From positions 1,450,599-1,514,598 of the forward strand of contig MNCI01029492.1 of NCBI GenBank assembly GCA_015680685.1: a DNA stretch of 64,000 bases, in the 5' to 3' direction. A program made the position numbers and the translations under genes. The notes under the pieces are model-generated. The model made no database searches, was not told the DNA's origin, and saw only the letters and a list, made by a program, of their open reading frames with translations. The stretch comes from Gnetum montanum (Eukaryota > Streptophyta > Gnetopsida > Gnetales > Gnetaceae). Shown piece after piece: positions 44,123-55,500 of the stretch; the stretch's first letter is position 1, and every line of letters begins with the position of its first letter.

Positions 44123-46912
44123 ATGGTCCTAAAACGTGGATAACAGGAAGGTTCTGCTCAAGGTGGAAATAAAGGACCTAGGAGAGGTGAAGAACAAGTC
44201 CCTACCAGACAACATGAAAAATAGGAGGAACAATCATTTAGCATTCATCAAGAGGACCCTACTACTGTACAATCCAGGCAGGCAGAAGGAGGAGCTACTG
44301 TAGCGCCTGAACAAGGGTAACATCTCATGTTGCCCCAGGATTGTGTTCAGGCTATCCACAAAAGGTCCACATTCACTGCAGTGATTATGGAATTAAATTT
44401 TGAATCTTTTGCAGAGTTCACTCTTGAGGCTATTAGGGATCACCTCAAAGGGTCTCCCTTATGGCCTACCCTCTCTAAAAGCGGTGCTTGGTACCTAGGG
44501 GAGGCGTACAAATTTTGGCACAATAGAGAACAAGGCACCACCGTTAATATTTGTGGTGTGACACTCGATTTCTCTGCACAGGTCATTTCAAAAGTATTAA
44601 ACCTTTCGAATATAGGGCCCAAGGTTGCTCAGTTTTCTACCTGTTCAGACCCTGATGTGCGACAAGTTTGGTTGGAAAGGGCATATGGCAGGGATAAGAC
44701 ATTTGGAGAGTTGACAACGGAAGAGAGGATCTATTTCAAAATTGGAACGTATCGCTTCTTCCCTATGAAGGGCCTGAAAAGGATTTCAACATATGCGGCA
44801 AGAGGTTGTGCAGTGCTAATGGGGAAGGTTAACGCTAACTTGCCTCATCTATACCTTATGGAGGTCTTGAGGCGGTTCGAGGAACGGAAGATAGGGAAGA
44901 TGGTGTTGCCCTTCCCTTACCTTATCAGGAAGCTATGTCGACATGCTGGTATCAGGGGATACACTAATGATGTCCTTTGAAAAGCCCAAAATGCTTCATA
45001 TGCTAAACTATTAAAACCACCAACCGCAAGGAAAATCACTGGTGAGACGCTGGGACCAGAACAAGAAGAAGAAAAGATGGCTAGACCAACTACAACTCAA
45101 CTTGCAGGACCCAGCCAACTTCCAAGTATGGGACCCAGCCAACAATAGGAAGCAGGGCCTAGCACAGGCCAGGATCAAGCACCGCCACTGCAAGATTACA
45201 GACCATTGATGAGCCACCTCAGGGCCATCGCTAAGACTGTTAGTTGGGGAAGTCGTGATGATGCAAATCTTTTTCACGTCATTGATGATGCCATACAACC
45301 CACGGTTTCTTTGGATCATACAAGGGGTGAGGTGTCCATTCATATAGGAGGAGGGAAAAGTACTTGGTTACAAAAGATCTTGGGAAATGCTGCATCTTTC
45401 TAAGTGCAATTAGAAACTAGTGAAGGGGCCACAATGGTGGTCATGCAACACCAGGATGCAGTGGGAGCCACAGAAGTAGTCGCAGACCACATTAAAGAAT
45501 TGTTCAATGTACCTATTATACCACCGGTAGATCTCACGGGAGCACAGGATGCTCAAACTTTGGCCGGAACCTCAATGACTCCTACGAAACATGAGGATGT
45601 GCTTGATCGATTGCTACAAATAGGACAAGTAATGACGTCCCTATTTAACATCCCACAGGATGTTACAACAATTCAATCAGACCTCATTTCCATTAAGGGG
45701 AAGTTGGTCTTAATAGACATGAGGGCTGAGCATGCTGAAGCAGAGGTGTAAAAATTGCAAGAAAAGCTCGTGGCCCTACAATTAACACAACAGGACCCTT
45801 TGCAATTTGTTCCTGCAGACCAGCTGGACAATTTCAAAGCTGAGCAACTAACCAAATTACTAATGGAGAATAAGAAGGTGGCAGAAGAAAAAGAGAAGGC
45901 TGTTTGGGATGCCTTTGCAGCACAGGCACAAACTCATGCACATATCAAAGCATTCAAAGCCTTACAGGAGGAAAACAAGCAGTCTGTTGTCGACAACCTT
46001 TGGTTGACCTCTGTGGAATAGCAAAAGAATGTTCTCAAAGAACATTTCCATCAATTGTGAGAATAGTTCATTCAGGTCAACCAAGACATGAGCCATTTAG
46101 CCAGGGAGAATCGAACCCTCTCAATGGAGGAGGTACGTGCAATCTGTCAAAAGAAAACTATCAAAATAAGCACGTGACAAAATGAGGCTAAAAGGCATGA
46201 AAAGCTAAAGAAGCACTTCTGGGACCAGATGGGGATGTACAAATAGATCCTTGAGAAAGAGATCCATATGGCCAAGGCTCACATCAATGCTATTAGTGCT
46301 CAACACACTGACTGGTAGGCCATATTGGACACATATGCGTTGGTCCACTAGGTGGAAGTTAAGAATCGAGACCTGGAGATCCAAGATCTTACAGAATACA
46401 TGGAGTTGGTAAACCTGCGGTATGCCAACCTCGCCATCTTAACAGCAAGGTGCCTAAGAATAGAGCTCGAGCAATAGGTAGCTACCACCTACATCAAATA
46501 TGAAATAGAATTTGCAGAACGCAAGAAGATACTCAAAAAACTAGAGATTGCAAATTGTGAACTTGAGGTGGTGAAGGCAAGCTACCAAGGACAAAAAGGT
46601 GTCGCAACAGATTTGGATTGACAGCTTGTGGATTTTCAAGAGTACAGAAACAAAGCCAAAGTCTATGAGGAGGAACAATGGGTATTTGCGGCTTGGTATG
46701 TCAAGGCAAATCAAATGTTTTTGCAACTACCCTGCCCATGGGAAGTGCCGAATCCATCAAACATCGGAACATTAGCATGGACGGCATAGGATCCCCAGAC
46801 TGAAGAGGAGAAATTCTAGGCCATACTTCAACGCCATCAAGCCCCAAGACCTGGAGCACAAGACAAGGGGAAAGCACCTATGGAGGAGCCATCGCCACCA
46901 GTAACTACATGA
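44123..46912 (+). pseudogene. ORF2 of element E: plant-transposon-like domain plus coiled coil
   Basis: 930 codons in one unbroken frame from ATG 44123 to TGA 46910, with about 18 internal nonsense codons and no frameshift. Residues about 70-290 ('WYLGEAYKFWHN', 'GVTLDFSAQVISKVLNL', 'RISTYAARGCAVLM', 'LPFPYLIRKLC') resemble the 'putative plant transposon protein' family (Pfam PF20167), found in proteins of Athila-like elements. From about residue 530 a long heptad-rich coiled coil follows ('AEHAEAEV', 'KKVAEEKEKAVWDAFAAQAQ'), then a Pro-rich tail. No signal peptide or membrane segment is evident, so there is no support for an envelope role. Function is unknown. Confidence 0.78.
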
Positions 46913-47079
46913 GTTCCACCAATTTTATAGCTGTAGCACATTCTTTGTGTTGCATCTCAATTTTGTTTTGACTCCACACTGCGGCATAAACCCATTTTCG
47001 CCATCCAATAATCCTGTACCTATCCACTGTGTAATCAATGGAGCTTGTTCTCATTGTAACTCAATGATGAGTTTTCATT

Positions 47080-47093
47080 TAGTCATGGGGGTA
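47080..47093 (+). other. Polypurine tract of element E
   Basis: TAGTCATGGGGGTA adjoins the 3' LTR. Confidence 0.75.
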
Positions 47094-47920
47094 TGATGAG
47101 TCGCCATTTAATCAACCGCGATATCGCGTACACAATATCGTAGCCTAGCCGCGATATCGTGTACGTGATATCGCAGCCTATCTCCTCATTTATAAATAAG
47201 AGGTAGACAATTCTGATAGGGAGTTAATCAGTTTAGAGTTAGTCTTGATTTTAGTTTTCATTTTTCCTCTCAACCCTTCTCTTCCTAGTGTATGCCCGCA
47301 GTGTGTTGATTGTAATTGTACAACACCTTTATTCGAGTGTGATGTACTTGGACACACACATGACTAGAAATAAAGATCGAGATTACTTCCTCATTGCAGC
47401 ATTCACTTAGCTTATTTATTTATTTAATTGTTATTTACTACTTTCTTAGTTAATACCTTCTTACCCTAAACTCCTATTAAACACAGAATGAGTACTACTT
47501 GATTACGAGCATTTAAGTATGACTACTTGGTAACCCAGTAGCGTACCTAGGATCTGCACTTGGTAATCCCAGTGGTAGTCATGCACGACATCCAAGATGT
47601 GTACGGATGATCAAGGAACGGATGCCCATCACACTTAGGCTAGCTTAGATTCTCTTTCACCCTCTCTCTCTTAGCTTAGTTAATCTCATTTTCCATTACA
47701 CCCAGGAGTAGCAATTAGTATAGGAACACATCATACACCTCATTCTGGACTAAGCCATATGTGACAAAGTTAACACTAGTCCAGGTGGGAAGAGAGTAAA
47801 TTGCAACCTAAGGCTAACTGTCTAGATGCCACAACTAGTCCATCTGCGGAGTTCGACTGGATCACATGTGTATCGCTCGTATTCATATGGTTGAGTATAG
47901 GGGTACCTCGCCACTCATCA
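47094..47920 (+). repeat. 3' LTR of element E
   Basis: 827 bp. The U3 array (47117-47174) has two 33-bp units, GCGATATCG...GTAGCCTAGCC and GCGATATCGTGTACGTGATA..., where the 5' LTR has one. TATAAATA is at 47191-47198. The difference of 33 bp minus the 2-bp CT run explains the 31-bp length difference. Confidence 0.94.
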
Positions 47921-50075
47921 GGTACTACTATCAATATCTATAGAGTGAATGTCTCTTATGCAGTCAAATATATAGCTACAACTCTCAACCTACCTAATGA
48001 AGGGGCTAAAGTTGCTTACCTATCCTCCAAATCCAACCTTAAAATGAGAGACTATAGTTGAAGTAGGTGTACGGCAAAGAAGAGAAATCATACCATGAGA
48101 TGACCTTGCAAAAGAGAACTTACTTGAAGATTGGGACATACCACTTGTTTCCCACCAAAGGGCTCAATTGCATTTCCACTTATGCAGCTAGGGTGAGCAC
48201 CATTTTAATGGGAAAATATTTAGTTAACCTTCCCTAGTACTATTTCACAAAGATCCAATCTCTTCTGTGTCATGGATGATGTCGTACAACCCATCATATC
48301 AGCCAATCCAACAAAGGAAGAGATCTTAATTGAGTCAGGAGGAGAGGAATCCCAATGATCACACCAGATCTCTAGGAATGCTGCATCCTTTCAAGTTACA
48401 TTGGAAATAGGAGAAGGTGCCACAGTCGTGGTGCTACAACATGAGGATGCAATGGGCACAACAGAGGTGATCATTGATCACATAAAGGCATTGTTTAATG
48501 TTCCTATTATGCCTTTGACTGATCTAGTAAGAAATAGAGATACCAAAATGCTAGTTGGGACTTGAATGATTCCTGCAGTGCATGAGGATGTACTTGATCA
48601 TTTGCTATAGATAGGTCAAGTGATGACCACTCTATTTGACATCCCCAACGATGTCACTGTAGCATAATTAGACCTCATCACTATAAATGGAAAGTTTGTC
48701 ATGGCTAAGGTCAGGGTAAAACATGTAGAAGCTGAGGTGAAAAAATTGCAAGAAGAGCTAGTTAACTTGCACATTGAACGACAGGATCCTACTTATTTCG
48801 TCACACCAGACCAACTAGAGTAGTTCTAGATAAAGGAGCTTACCAAGATAGAAAAGGATAGAGTAGCTATAGAGCAAGCAATGGAGATGGCAATTTGAAA
48901 TGCCTCTACTATAGATGTGTGAACTCATGCACATAAAAAGGCATTAACCACTATTCAAGAAGAAAACAAGTAGCTCACTAAAGAGAATGCCCAATTGACC
49001 ACGATAGAAAAGAAAAAGAACATCTTGGAAGAGAGTGTTCACCAGTTGAGGGAACAACTAGTGAGGGTCAACTAGGATATGAGTAGATTGGCTTGAGAAA
49101 ATAGAACCCTCTTCATGGAGGAGGTACATGCTATTCGCCAGAAGAAAACAATTGAGATTAGCGCATGGTAGAACAAGGCCATGAAACATGAGAAGTGAAA
49201 AGAACACTTCCATGACTAGGTTGGCATGTATAAGGAAATTAATGAGAAGAAAATCAAGATGGCCAAGGCCAACATCAACTCGTTGATAGCAAAAAATTCT
49301 AAATGGTGGCCATTTTAGACAGTTATGCCATGGTTCAACAAGTGGAAGTTAAAAATAAGGACCTATAGATAGAATATTTGAAGGAATACATGGCATTGGC
49401 TAACCTCAAATATGCCAAACCTGCCATGTTAATAGTAGGTTGTCCCAGAAGTGAGTTGGAAAAGCAAGTGGTGACCACCTACGCAATGTATGAGAAGGAG
49501 TTTGCAGATCAGAAGGATGCTTTGCAAAAGTTACAAGGGAAAACTCAAAATTAGAGGTGGTCAAGGCTAGCTACAAGGGATAGAAAGATGTAGCCTCGAA
49601 CCTAGCTTGGAGATTAACAAACTATCATGAGCTAAGGGATAAAGCTAGTGCCTTTGAGGAGAAGCAACGATAGTTCGAAACATGGTATGTTAAGGTAAAT
49701 CAAATGTTTTCGCAACTACCATGTTCTTGGGATGTATCGGTGCCAACACACATCGGCACAATAGCCTAAATGATGCATGACCCAAGGATGGAGGAGGAAA
49801 AATTTTAGGCCTTGCTCAATTGTTACAAATTTTAGCAGCTTGATGACAAAGGGAAGTGGCCAATGGAAGAGCCACCACCTTAGGGTACTACATGAGCCTC
49901 CCAGTCTTGTTTTTTTTTTGTAATGATGTGTCCCATTTTGGTACTGCACCATTGTGGCATCTGAAGAGTTGGTTATTTCATCCATTATTTAAGCTAGTCA
50001 ATAATCCCATACTTGCCTAATATTTTGTAAAGCACTTGATCTTCATTTTTGTTTAACTTGAGGATGAGTTTTCAT

Positions 50076-50090
50076 TCAGTTGTGAGGATA
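50076..50090 (+). other. Polypurine tract of element C
   Basis: TCAGTTGTGAGGATA, decayed from the TGGGGGTA form. Confidence 0.65.
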
Positions 50091-50940
50091 TGATGAGTTG
50101 TGATTTGATGGGCCCCAATGTTGGCTACGTGATGTCAAAGTCTTGATGTTATGTACCTGACGTCAGGACTAATAAGCAATGTCAAATGCCCGACGTCGCC
50201 TCATCTAGACCTTACCTATAAATACTGCACTTGGGGTTCCAGGTGAGATATCTTAGAAATAGTTAGTTTTTAGTTTCTTTTCTATGTTATTTCTAGTGCA
50301 TGCTCGTAGTGTGATGCTAGTAATCGTATGACACCTTTGTTTGAGTGTGACGTATTTGGACATGTTACATGACTGGTAATAAAGATCGAGATTACTTCCA
50401 TCATTACAACATCTGCTTAGATTAATATTGTTGATTTAATTATTTAATGCTTTCTTTAGTTAAACATTTTCATTTATTGTAATTTACTATTCCTATTATT
50501 AAGCAAAATGTGTACGCTTTAACCACAAGTGTTTAAGTGTAAATACTTGGTTGTCCAAAGGTGTATCATTTGGCACAACTAGTGACGTACACTTGGTGAA
50601 CTTAGAAGTAGCTCCACGAAGTCGAAGATGCATATAGACGGTTAAGGGAAGATACCATCACCATAGGCTAATTTAGAATTTATTTTTCATTATTCATTAG
50701 TTAATCAATTTATCTCTTTTCATCACTAGGAGTAGCATAGTAGGAAACGTCATACACCTCACTTTGGACTAAACCGTATGTGACAAAGCTACCACTAGTC
50801 CAAGCGGGAAGATAGCGAACTGCAATTAGAGCATAATGATTCAGATGCCACAACTAGTCCCATCCACGAAATTCAACTGGATCATGCGTGAATGCTTGTG
50901 ATTTGTATGGATGAGCATAGAGATACCTTGTCACTCATCA
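50091..50940 (+). repeat. 3' LTR of element C
   Basis: 850 bp, TGATGAGTTGTG...TCACTCATCA. U3 carries CCTGACGTCAGG (50156-50167), a perfect 12-bp palindrome, and a second GACGTC at 50192, upstream of CTATAAATACTGC. The GATATC array is absent, so this family has a different palindrome in the same promoter position. Confidence 0.92.
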
Positions 50941-51693
50941 ATCACAAATAGGAGAAATCAATAAGCTCCTTGATCAAATTCTCGCCATATGCCCAAGAGG
51001 ATCTCTAGGGTGTGTTTGCCTATTTTCGTAACCTTTATGATTAGAATGATAGGGTTAATCTTGGACTATTGGAAGGTATGATTCCTTACTTGGTTTTCCC
51101 TATTAACAATGAGTTTTTTGCAAGGAAAACTTTCTAGAGAGAAGATTCATTTAGTAGTGGCTGAGGCACCAAATCACAAAACACCGGGGCTAGACGACTA
51201 AAAATTTGAATGCATAAAATCATATTAGGATGTCACTAGAAGGGATTTTGAAGGTCATTTTCAAAAAGGATTCAAGTATGGTACTTTTCCTAAAACCTAT
51301 AATCATAACTTTGTTGCCTTATTGCCTCAGAAGGATGAGGTGCAATCCTCGAGGAATTATAGGCATATAAATATTTACAACATTTTTTATAAAATTTTTT
51401 CCATAATTTTAGTAATTTGCCTAAAGCCCTTACTACCCAATATCATAGAGGCAAGTCACTTTAGGTTCATCCCTAGAAGAGACATTATTGATAGTTTCAT
51501 TGTGGCAAATGAGGCTTTACATTAAGCTTACATTTAGAAATAGGAGATTTGCTTTCTTAAACTTGAATTATCAAAAGCATATAATAAGGTGGACTAACTC
51601 CACCAGTGTGAATCCTAAGCTTAGATATGAATAGAGGAGGATTACCATCAAGTTGGCAACTGGTTGTAAAACCTTGCCAAATCTTATGGATAA
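50941..51693 (+). mobile_element. Degraded LINE, reverse-transcriptase portion
   Basis: Continuation of the LINE interrupted at 27397. 'NHKTPGLDD' (about 51171) corresponds to the APGxDG RT block. 51322-51525 reads MPQKDEVQSSRNYRHINIYN, then 'FYKIFSIILVICLKPLL' and 'SHFRFIPRRDIIDSFIVA', matching the 'LIPK..RPISLCN..YKI..K.LA.RL...' and 'GFVPGRSILD' blocks of plant L1-type RT. The catalytic YADD region is not reached before element F interrupts at 51694. Confidence 0.8.
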
Positions 51694-52564
51694 TGATGAG
51701 CGGTGGAGTATTCAACACCCAACCATATGAGATACGAGTGTTCACACATAATCCCAGTCAAATTCCTTAGACAATACAATGTGATTATGTAGGTAATTGA
51801 TTAGATTTCATAATTTTTGTCTTCCCATGTGAGTTAGTAGATTCAATGTGTATGGTTTAACTCATGATGAGGTATATGGTAGATGATGTTGTATGGGACA
51901 TAGTGCTCCTAGCTCACATGAAGAAAATGAAAAGTGATTCTAAGTCTAAGTAACAATAAACAAATCTAATCTAGCCTATGTAATAAGTAGTCAGTCCTGA
52001 TCTTCCATTCATACCTTAGACTTCATGCAACTACCACTGGGATTACCAAGTACCACACTACTAGGTGTACCAAATGATAGTAGTGCTGGGTTACCAAGTA
52101 GCTACACTTAAGTGCTCAAGATCAGTCATACTCATTTTGCTTAACGATAGTAATGATAAAGTGCATAGAAAGTAAATCAGAAACTATGAAAATAATAAAT
52201 ATTAAACTAAATGAAAGTAGAAATAAAACTAAGACTTACTACAATGATGGAAAGCAATCTCGATCTTTATTTTCAGTCATGCAATATGTCCAAGTACATC
52301 ACACTTAGATAAAGACTTCGATCAACAACTTAACATTATATTATAGGCATGCACTACTAAGTACTGAAAGCTAAAATCATGAAAAAAAATTGAAAGTGTT
52401 CTACTAGTATGTTATCAAATCTATTACGGATCTGTGCAGCTAAGTGTTGCTTTTGTAACCTGGCACACACCCTACAATATCATTTATACAATAACGTATC
52501 TACAACATCGTAGATATGATATCATAACTACGATATTTTTATGGTGAAATTTTTAACTATATCA
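51694..52564 (-). repeat. 3' LTR of element F
   Basis: 871 bp. The minus-strand U3 contains TATGATATCATA (52516-52527) and other GATAT sites without the GCG flanks, then TGTATAAATGA as TATA-like site near 52490. The palindrome architecture persists but CpGs have been lost. Confidence 0.88.
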
Positions 52565-52582
52565 TACCCCCACAACTGAATG
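52565..52582 (-). other. Polypurine tract of element F
   Basis: On the minus strand CATTCAGTTGTGGGGGTA, adjoining the LTR and identical to that of D. Confidence 0.75.
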
Positions 52583-52777
52583 AAAACTCAACCTCGAGTT
52601 AAACAAAATGAGGATAGAGTTCCTTACAAAATTTGGAGGTAGATTTACATGACATTGACTCTGATATACATGACTCTCTAATGCTATAGTGGAGTTTACA
52701 AAAATAACAAATTTCATGGCATGAGAGCTTTACAAAAAGAACAAAAATTGGTGAAGCTAAATGTAGCTTTATGTTAC

Positions 52778-55500
52778 TCAAGGTGGCAGTGGCTCTTCCA
52801 TAGGTTGCTTCCCCTTGTCGTTAAGCTTCTGAAATTGTTAGTGGTTCAGGAGCACCTATAATTTCTCCTCTTTTATTCTTGGATTTTGAATCATCCATGC
52901 TGATGAAGGAATATTTGATGGAGTTGGCATGTCCCATGGACATGGCAGTTATGGAAACATCTGATTAGCTTTAACATACCATGTCGCAAATTGTTGTCTT
53001 TCTTCTTCAAAATCTCTGGCCTTCTCTCTTAGTTCATGGTAATCTGCTAATCTTCTAGCCAGGTTTACTGCTACATCTTTTTGCCCCTAGTAGCCAACCT
53101 TAACTACTTCTAGCTTTGAGTTTAGTACTTAAAGTTTCTGCAAAGCATCTTTACGATCTACAAACTCCTTCTCATACAAGGTGCATGTGGCTGCTACTTG
53201 TTGTTCAAGTTGAATTTTGGGCCTACCTATTGTCAATATGACCAAGCTAGCATAATAGAGGTTTACTAATGCCATGTATTCTTTTAAGTCTTCTATTTGT
53301 AGGTCTTTATTTTTCACTTTTACTTTATAGGTTTGGGCCATGTTGTCCAAGATGGGTTGCCATTCTAGATTTTGTGCTACCATGGAATTAATTTTAGCCT
53401 TTGCCATTTGGATATCTTTCTCATTGATTTTTTTATATATTCCCACTTGACCTCAGAAGTGTTCCTTATGCCATTCCTGCTTCTTTGCCTCATTCTGCAA
53501 CACACTAATTTTGATGACTTATTTCTGATAGATGGTGCGTACCTCCTTCATGGAAAGGGTTTTGTTTTCTCTTGCAAGGCACCTCATATCTTGGTTGACC
53601 CTCACCAACTATTCCCTTAGCTAGTGGACACTCTCTTCCAAAATATTTTTCTATTTTTCAATAGTGGTCAATCTCATGTTATCTGCAACAAGTTGTTTAT
53701 TTTCCTCTTGTAAGGCAGCAAGTGCTTTAGTATGGGCATATGTTTGGGCTTTGGTCATTGAAGCATCCTATATTGCTGTTTCTTTTTGATTCTCCATTTC
53801 TTTATTATTCTTAAAGAGGTAACTAATTTGCTCAGTTTTGAATTGTGCTAGCTATTTTGGTGCAATAAACTGAGTTGGATCTCTTCTCTTTGCCCTCAAG
53901 GCTACGAGCTCTTCTTGTAATCTACGAAGCTCATTCTCAGCATGCTCTGCCCAGGTTTTGGCCATGATCAATTTTGCTTTTATGGAAATCAATTCGGATT
54001 ATGTTGCAATGACATTAGTAAGAATGTCAAAGAGATTTGTAATAACATATCATATCTGCAACAGTCTATCTAACACATCTTCATGATCTATAGGAGTCAT
54101 AGAGTTACCAGCTAACATTTGAGCATCTTTGGTTTAAAAAAGAATTAATTGACGACACAACAAGTACATTGAGAAATTCTTTAATGTGATTTGTGATCAC
54201 TTCTACAGCTCTCGTTGCATCATGGTGTTGCATGACCACAATTGTGGCTCCTCTAAATTCAAGCACCACTTGAAATGATGTAGTGGTCTTGGAAATCTCT
54301 TGTGACTACTAAGCCTTTCCTCTTAACTATAATGATATTTGTCTACTAGTAGGATTTGCTAAGATGGTTGGCCTGACTACATCATTAATTACTTTTAAAA
54401 AATTGGCCTCTTCCCTACTTCTCCAACTGATGATTTCTGCAATTTGCTGTAGATGACTCATTGAAGGCCTATAATCTTGTGGTGGCAATGGTGGAACTTA
54501 TTATTGTTGTTGTTGTTATTGTTCTATGGTTTGGCTAGTCTCCTCAATGCTTAGTTGTTCTTCTATTTAGTCCATTTTAGGAGGCATTAGCTTAAGCATT
54601 ACGACATAGGAAGCATTTTGTGCCTTCCTTAATGCATCATTTGCATACCCTAAGATGCTAGCTCATTTACATAACTTTTGGATCAGGCAAGGAAATGGAA
54701 GTGTTAACTTACCTACCTTCTTCTTCTTGAATTGCCTTTGGATTTCTGTGAAGTAGAGGTGAGCGATGTTCACATTGAACTTTCTCATTAATATTACACT
54801 ACCTTTAACCACATATGTAGAGATTTGATTCAATATCTTGGTGGAAAATAGATCATAAGTACCAATTTTAAAATAGATCTTTTCTTCTATAGTTAGTTCA
54901 ATGTATCTTTTATTATCCTTAACATACACTCACTACAACCACAACTTCCTGGTGTCTATGTTAGATCTTGTTGATATTTGTGCCACCTTTACCCCTTCAT
55001 TGGGTACATTTTGTACCTTTGCAATTGCCTTAACTAAGTAAGACATCAATATCGCTTCAATTTTTATTGTAGCATTTTCTTCTCGATTCTATCAAAATTG
55101 GAGTATTTCTCCTAAATACCACTCTCCATTTGTTGTTAGATTAGGCCACAAAGGAGATGACTAAAGTTGGGCCTTAACATCCTTTAGAGAAAATTTCTTA
55201 AATGGACCAAAGTTAACTTCCATAATTATTATTGTTATGATGATTTTTCCTCAATATCTTGAAGGCATTTAGGTGACAGTGTGAGTTGTTGTCCCTAGAT
55301 AGGCACTTGTGAAATGTCTACTTCTACTTGAGAAAATTGCTCCATGGTAGGAGTTTGTTAATGAATATTTAAGGATTATGCCTCCTGCTCTCCTTGTTTT
55401 GCTTGCAGGTTTTGCTTGCTCAATTTCCTTTTTCATTGCCTCATGGTCTTTTATTTGTCGATCGTGGAAGTTCTCCTTGTGCTCCTCTTTTTGGGACCAT
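52778..55500 (-). pseudogene. ORF2 of element F
   Basis: ATG at 55500, preceded by TTGATTGTAG. The domain core is at 54929-54663 ('LTIEEKIYFKIGTYDLFSTK', 'ISTYVVKGSVILMRK', 'LTLPFPCLIQKLCK') and the coiled-coil part includes 53446-53129 ('VKVKNKDLQIEDLKEYMALV'). A GTT/GTTATT run at 54497-54525 adds an Asn/Gln-rich stretch. Stops and small indels are frequent. It is homologous to ORF2 of C, E and G throughout. Confidence 0.75.

Larger units (their letters stand above)
39296..47920 (+). mobile_element. LTR retrotransposon element E (complete, nested in ORF2 of C)
   Basis: 5' LTR 39296-40091 (796 bp), 3' LTR 47094-47920 (827 bp) and a perfect target duplication GGTAC (39291-39295 and 47921-47925). 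It is the best preserved two-gene member: gag 40233-42218, noncoding block, internal promoter near 43640, ORF2 44123-46912, polypurine tract 47080. No protease, RT, RNase H or integrase motif is seen, so it is non-autonomous. Gag and ORF2 each remain in a single frame, broken only by nonsense codons. Confidence 0.95.
38877..49893 (+). pseudogene. ORF2 of element C, split by insertion of E
   Basis: Starts at 38877 after the acceptor-like TTGATTGCAG. The first part (38877-39295) includes 'KSTLALVIMEMNFGLFVEF' and 'WYLGVVYQFWHN', the beginning of the plant-transposon-like domain. E is inserted at GGTAC (39291-39295), and the same frame resumes at 47926 with 'INIYRVNVSYAVKYIA'. The rest (to about 49893) has many stops and small shifts but retains the coiled-coil part and the tail. 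Homology with E, F and G is clear along its length. Function is unknown, and it cannot be expressed intact. Confidence 0.75.
27398..50940 (+). mobile_element. LTR retrotransposon element C, interrupted by D and E
   Basis: 5' LTR 27398-28189 and 3' LTR 50091-50940 share a family-specific U3 (TGATGAGTTGTGATTTGATGG start), and the flanks ATCAT (27393-27397) and ATCAC (50941-50945) give a target duplication with one mismatch. LINE sequence lies on both sides. Removing D and E leaves about 8.7 kb, matching the 8.6 kb of E and the same gene order: LTR, tRNA-Asp primer site, gag, noncoding block, internal TATA, ORF2, polypurine tract, LTR. No pol gene is visible. Its LTRs differ more than those of B, so it is older, as expected for the outer element. 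Confidence 0.88.

Noticed and set aside
44123-46912. ORF2 as a retroviral-type envelope gene
   Set aside because: Position matches the env-like gene of Athila elements, but I see no signal peptide, transmembrane segment or cleavage site, and the protein is mostly coiled coil.
51322-51525. Reverse transcriptase belonging to element C or F
   Set aside because: Motifs are of the L1-type LINE, the sequence lies outside both LTR pairs, and it continues the LINE interrupted at 27397.
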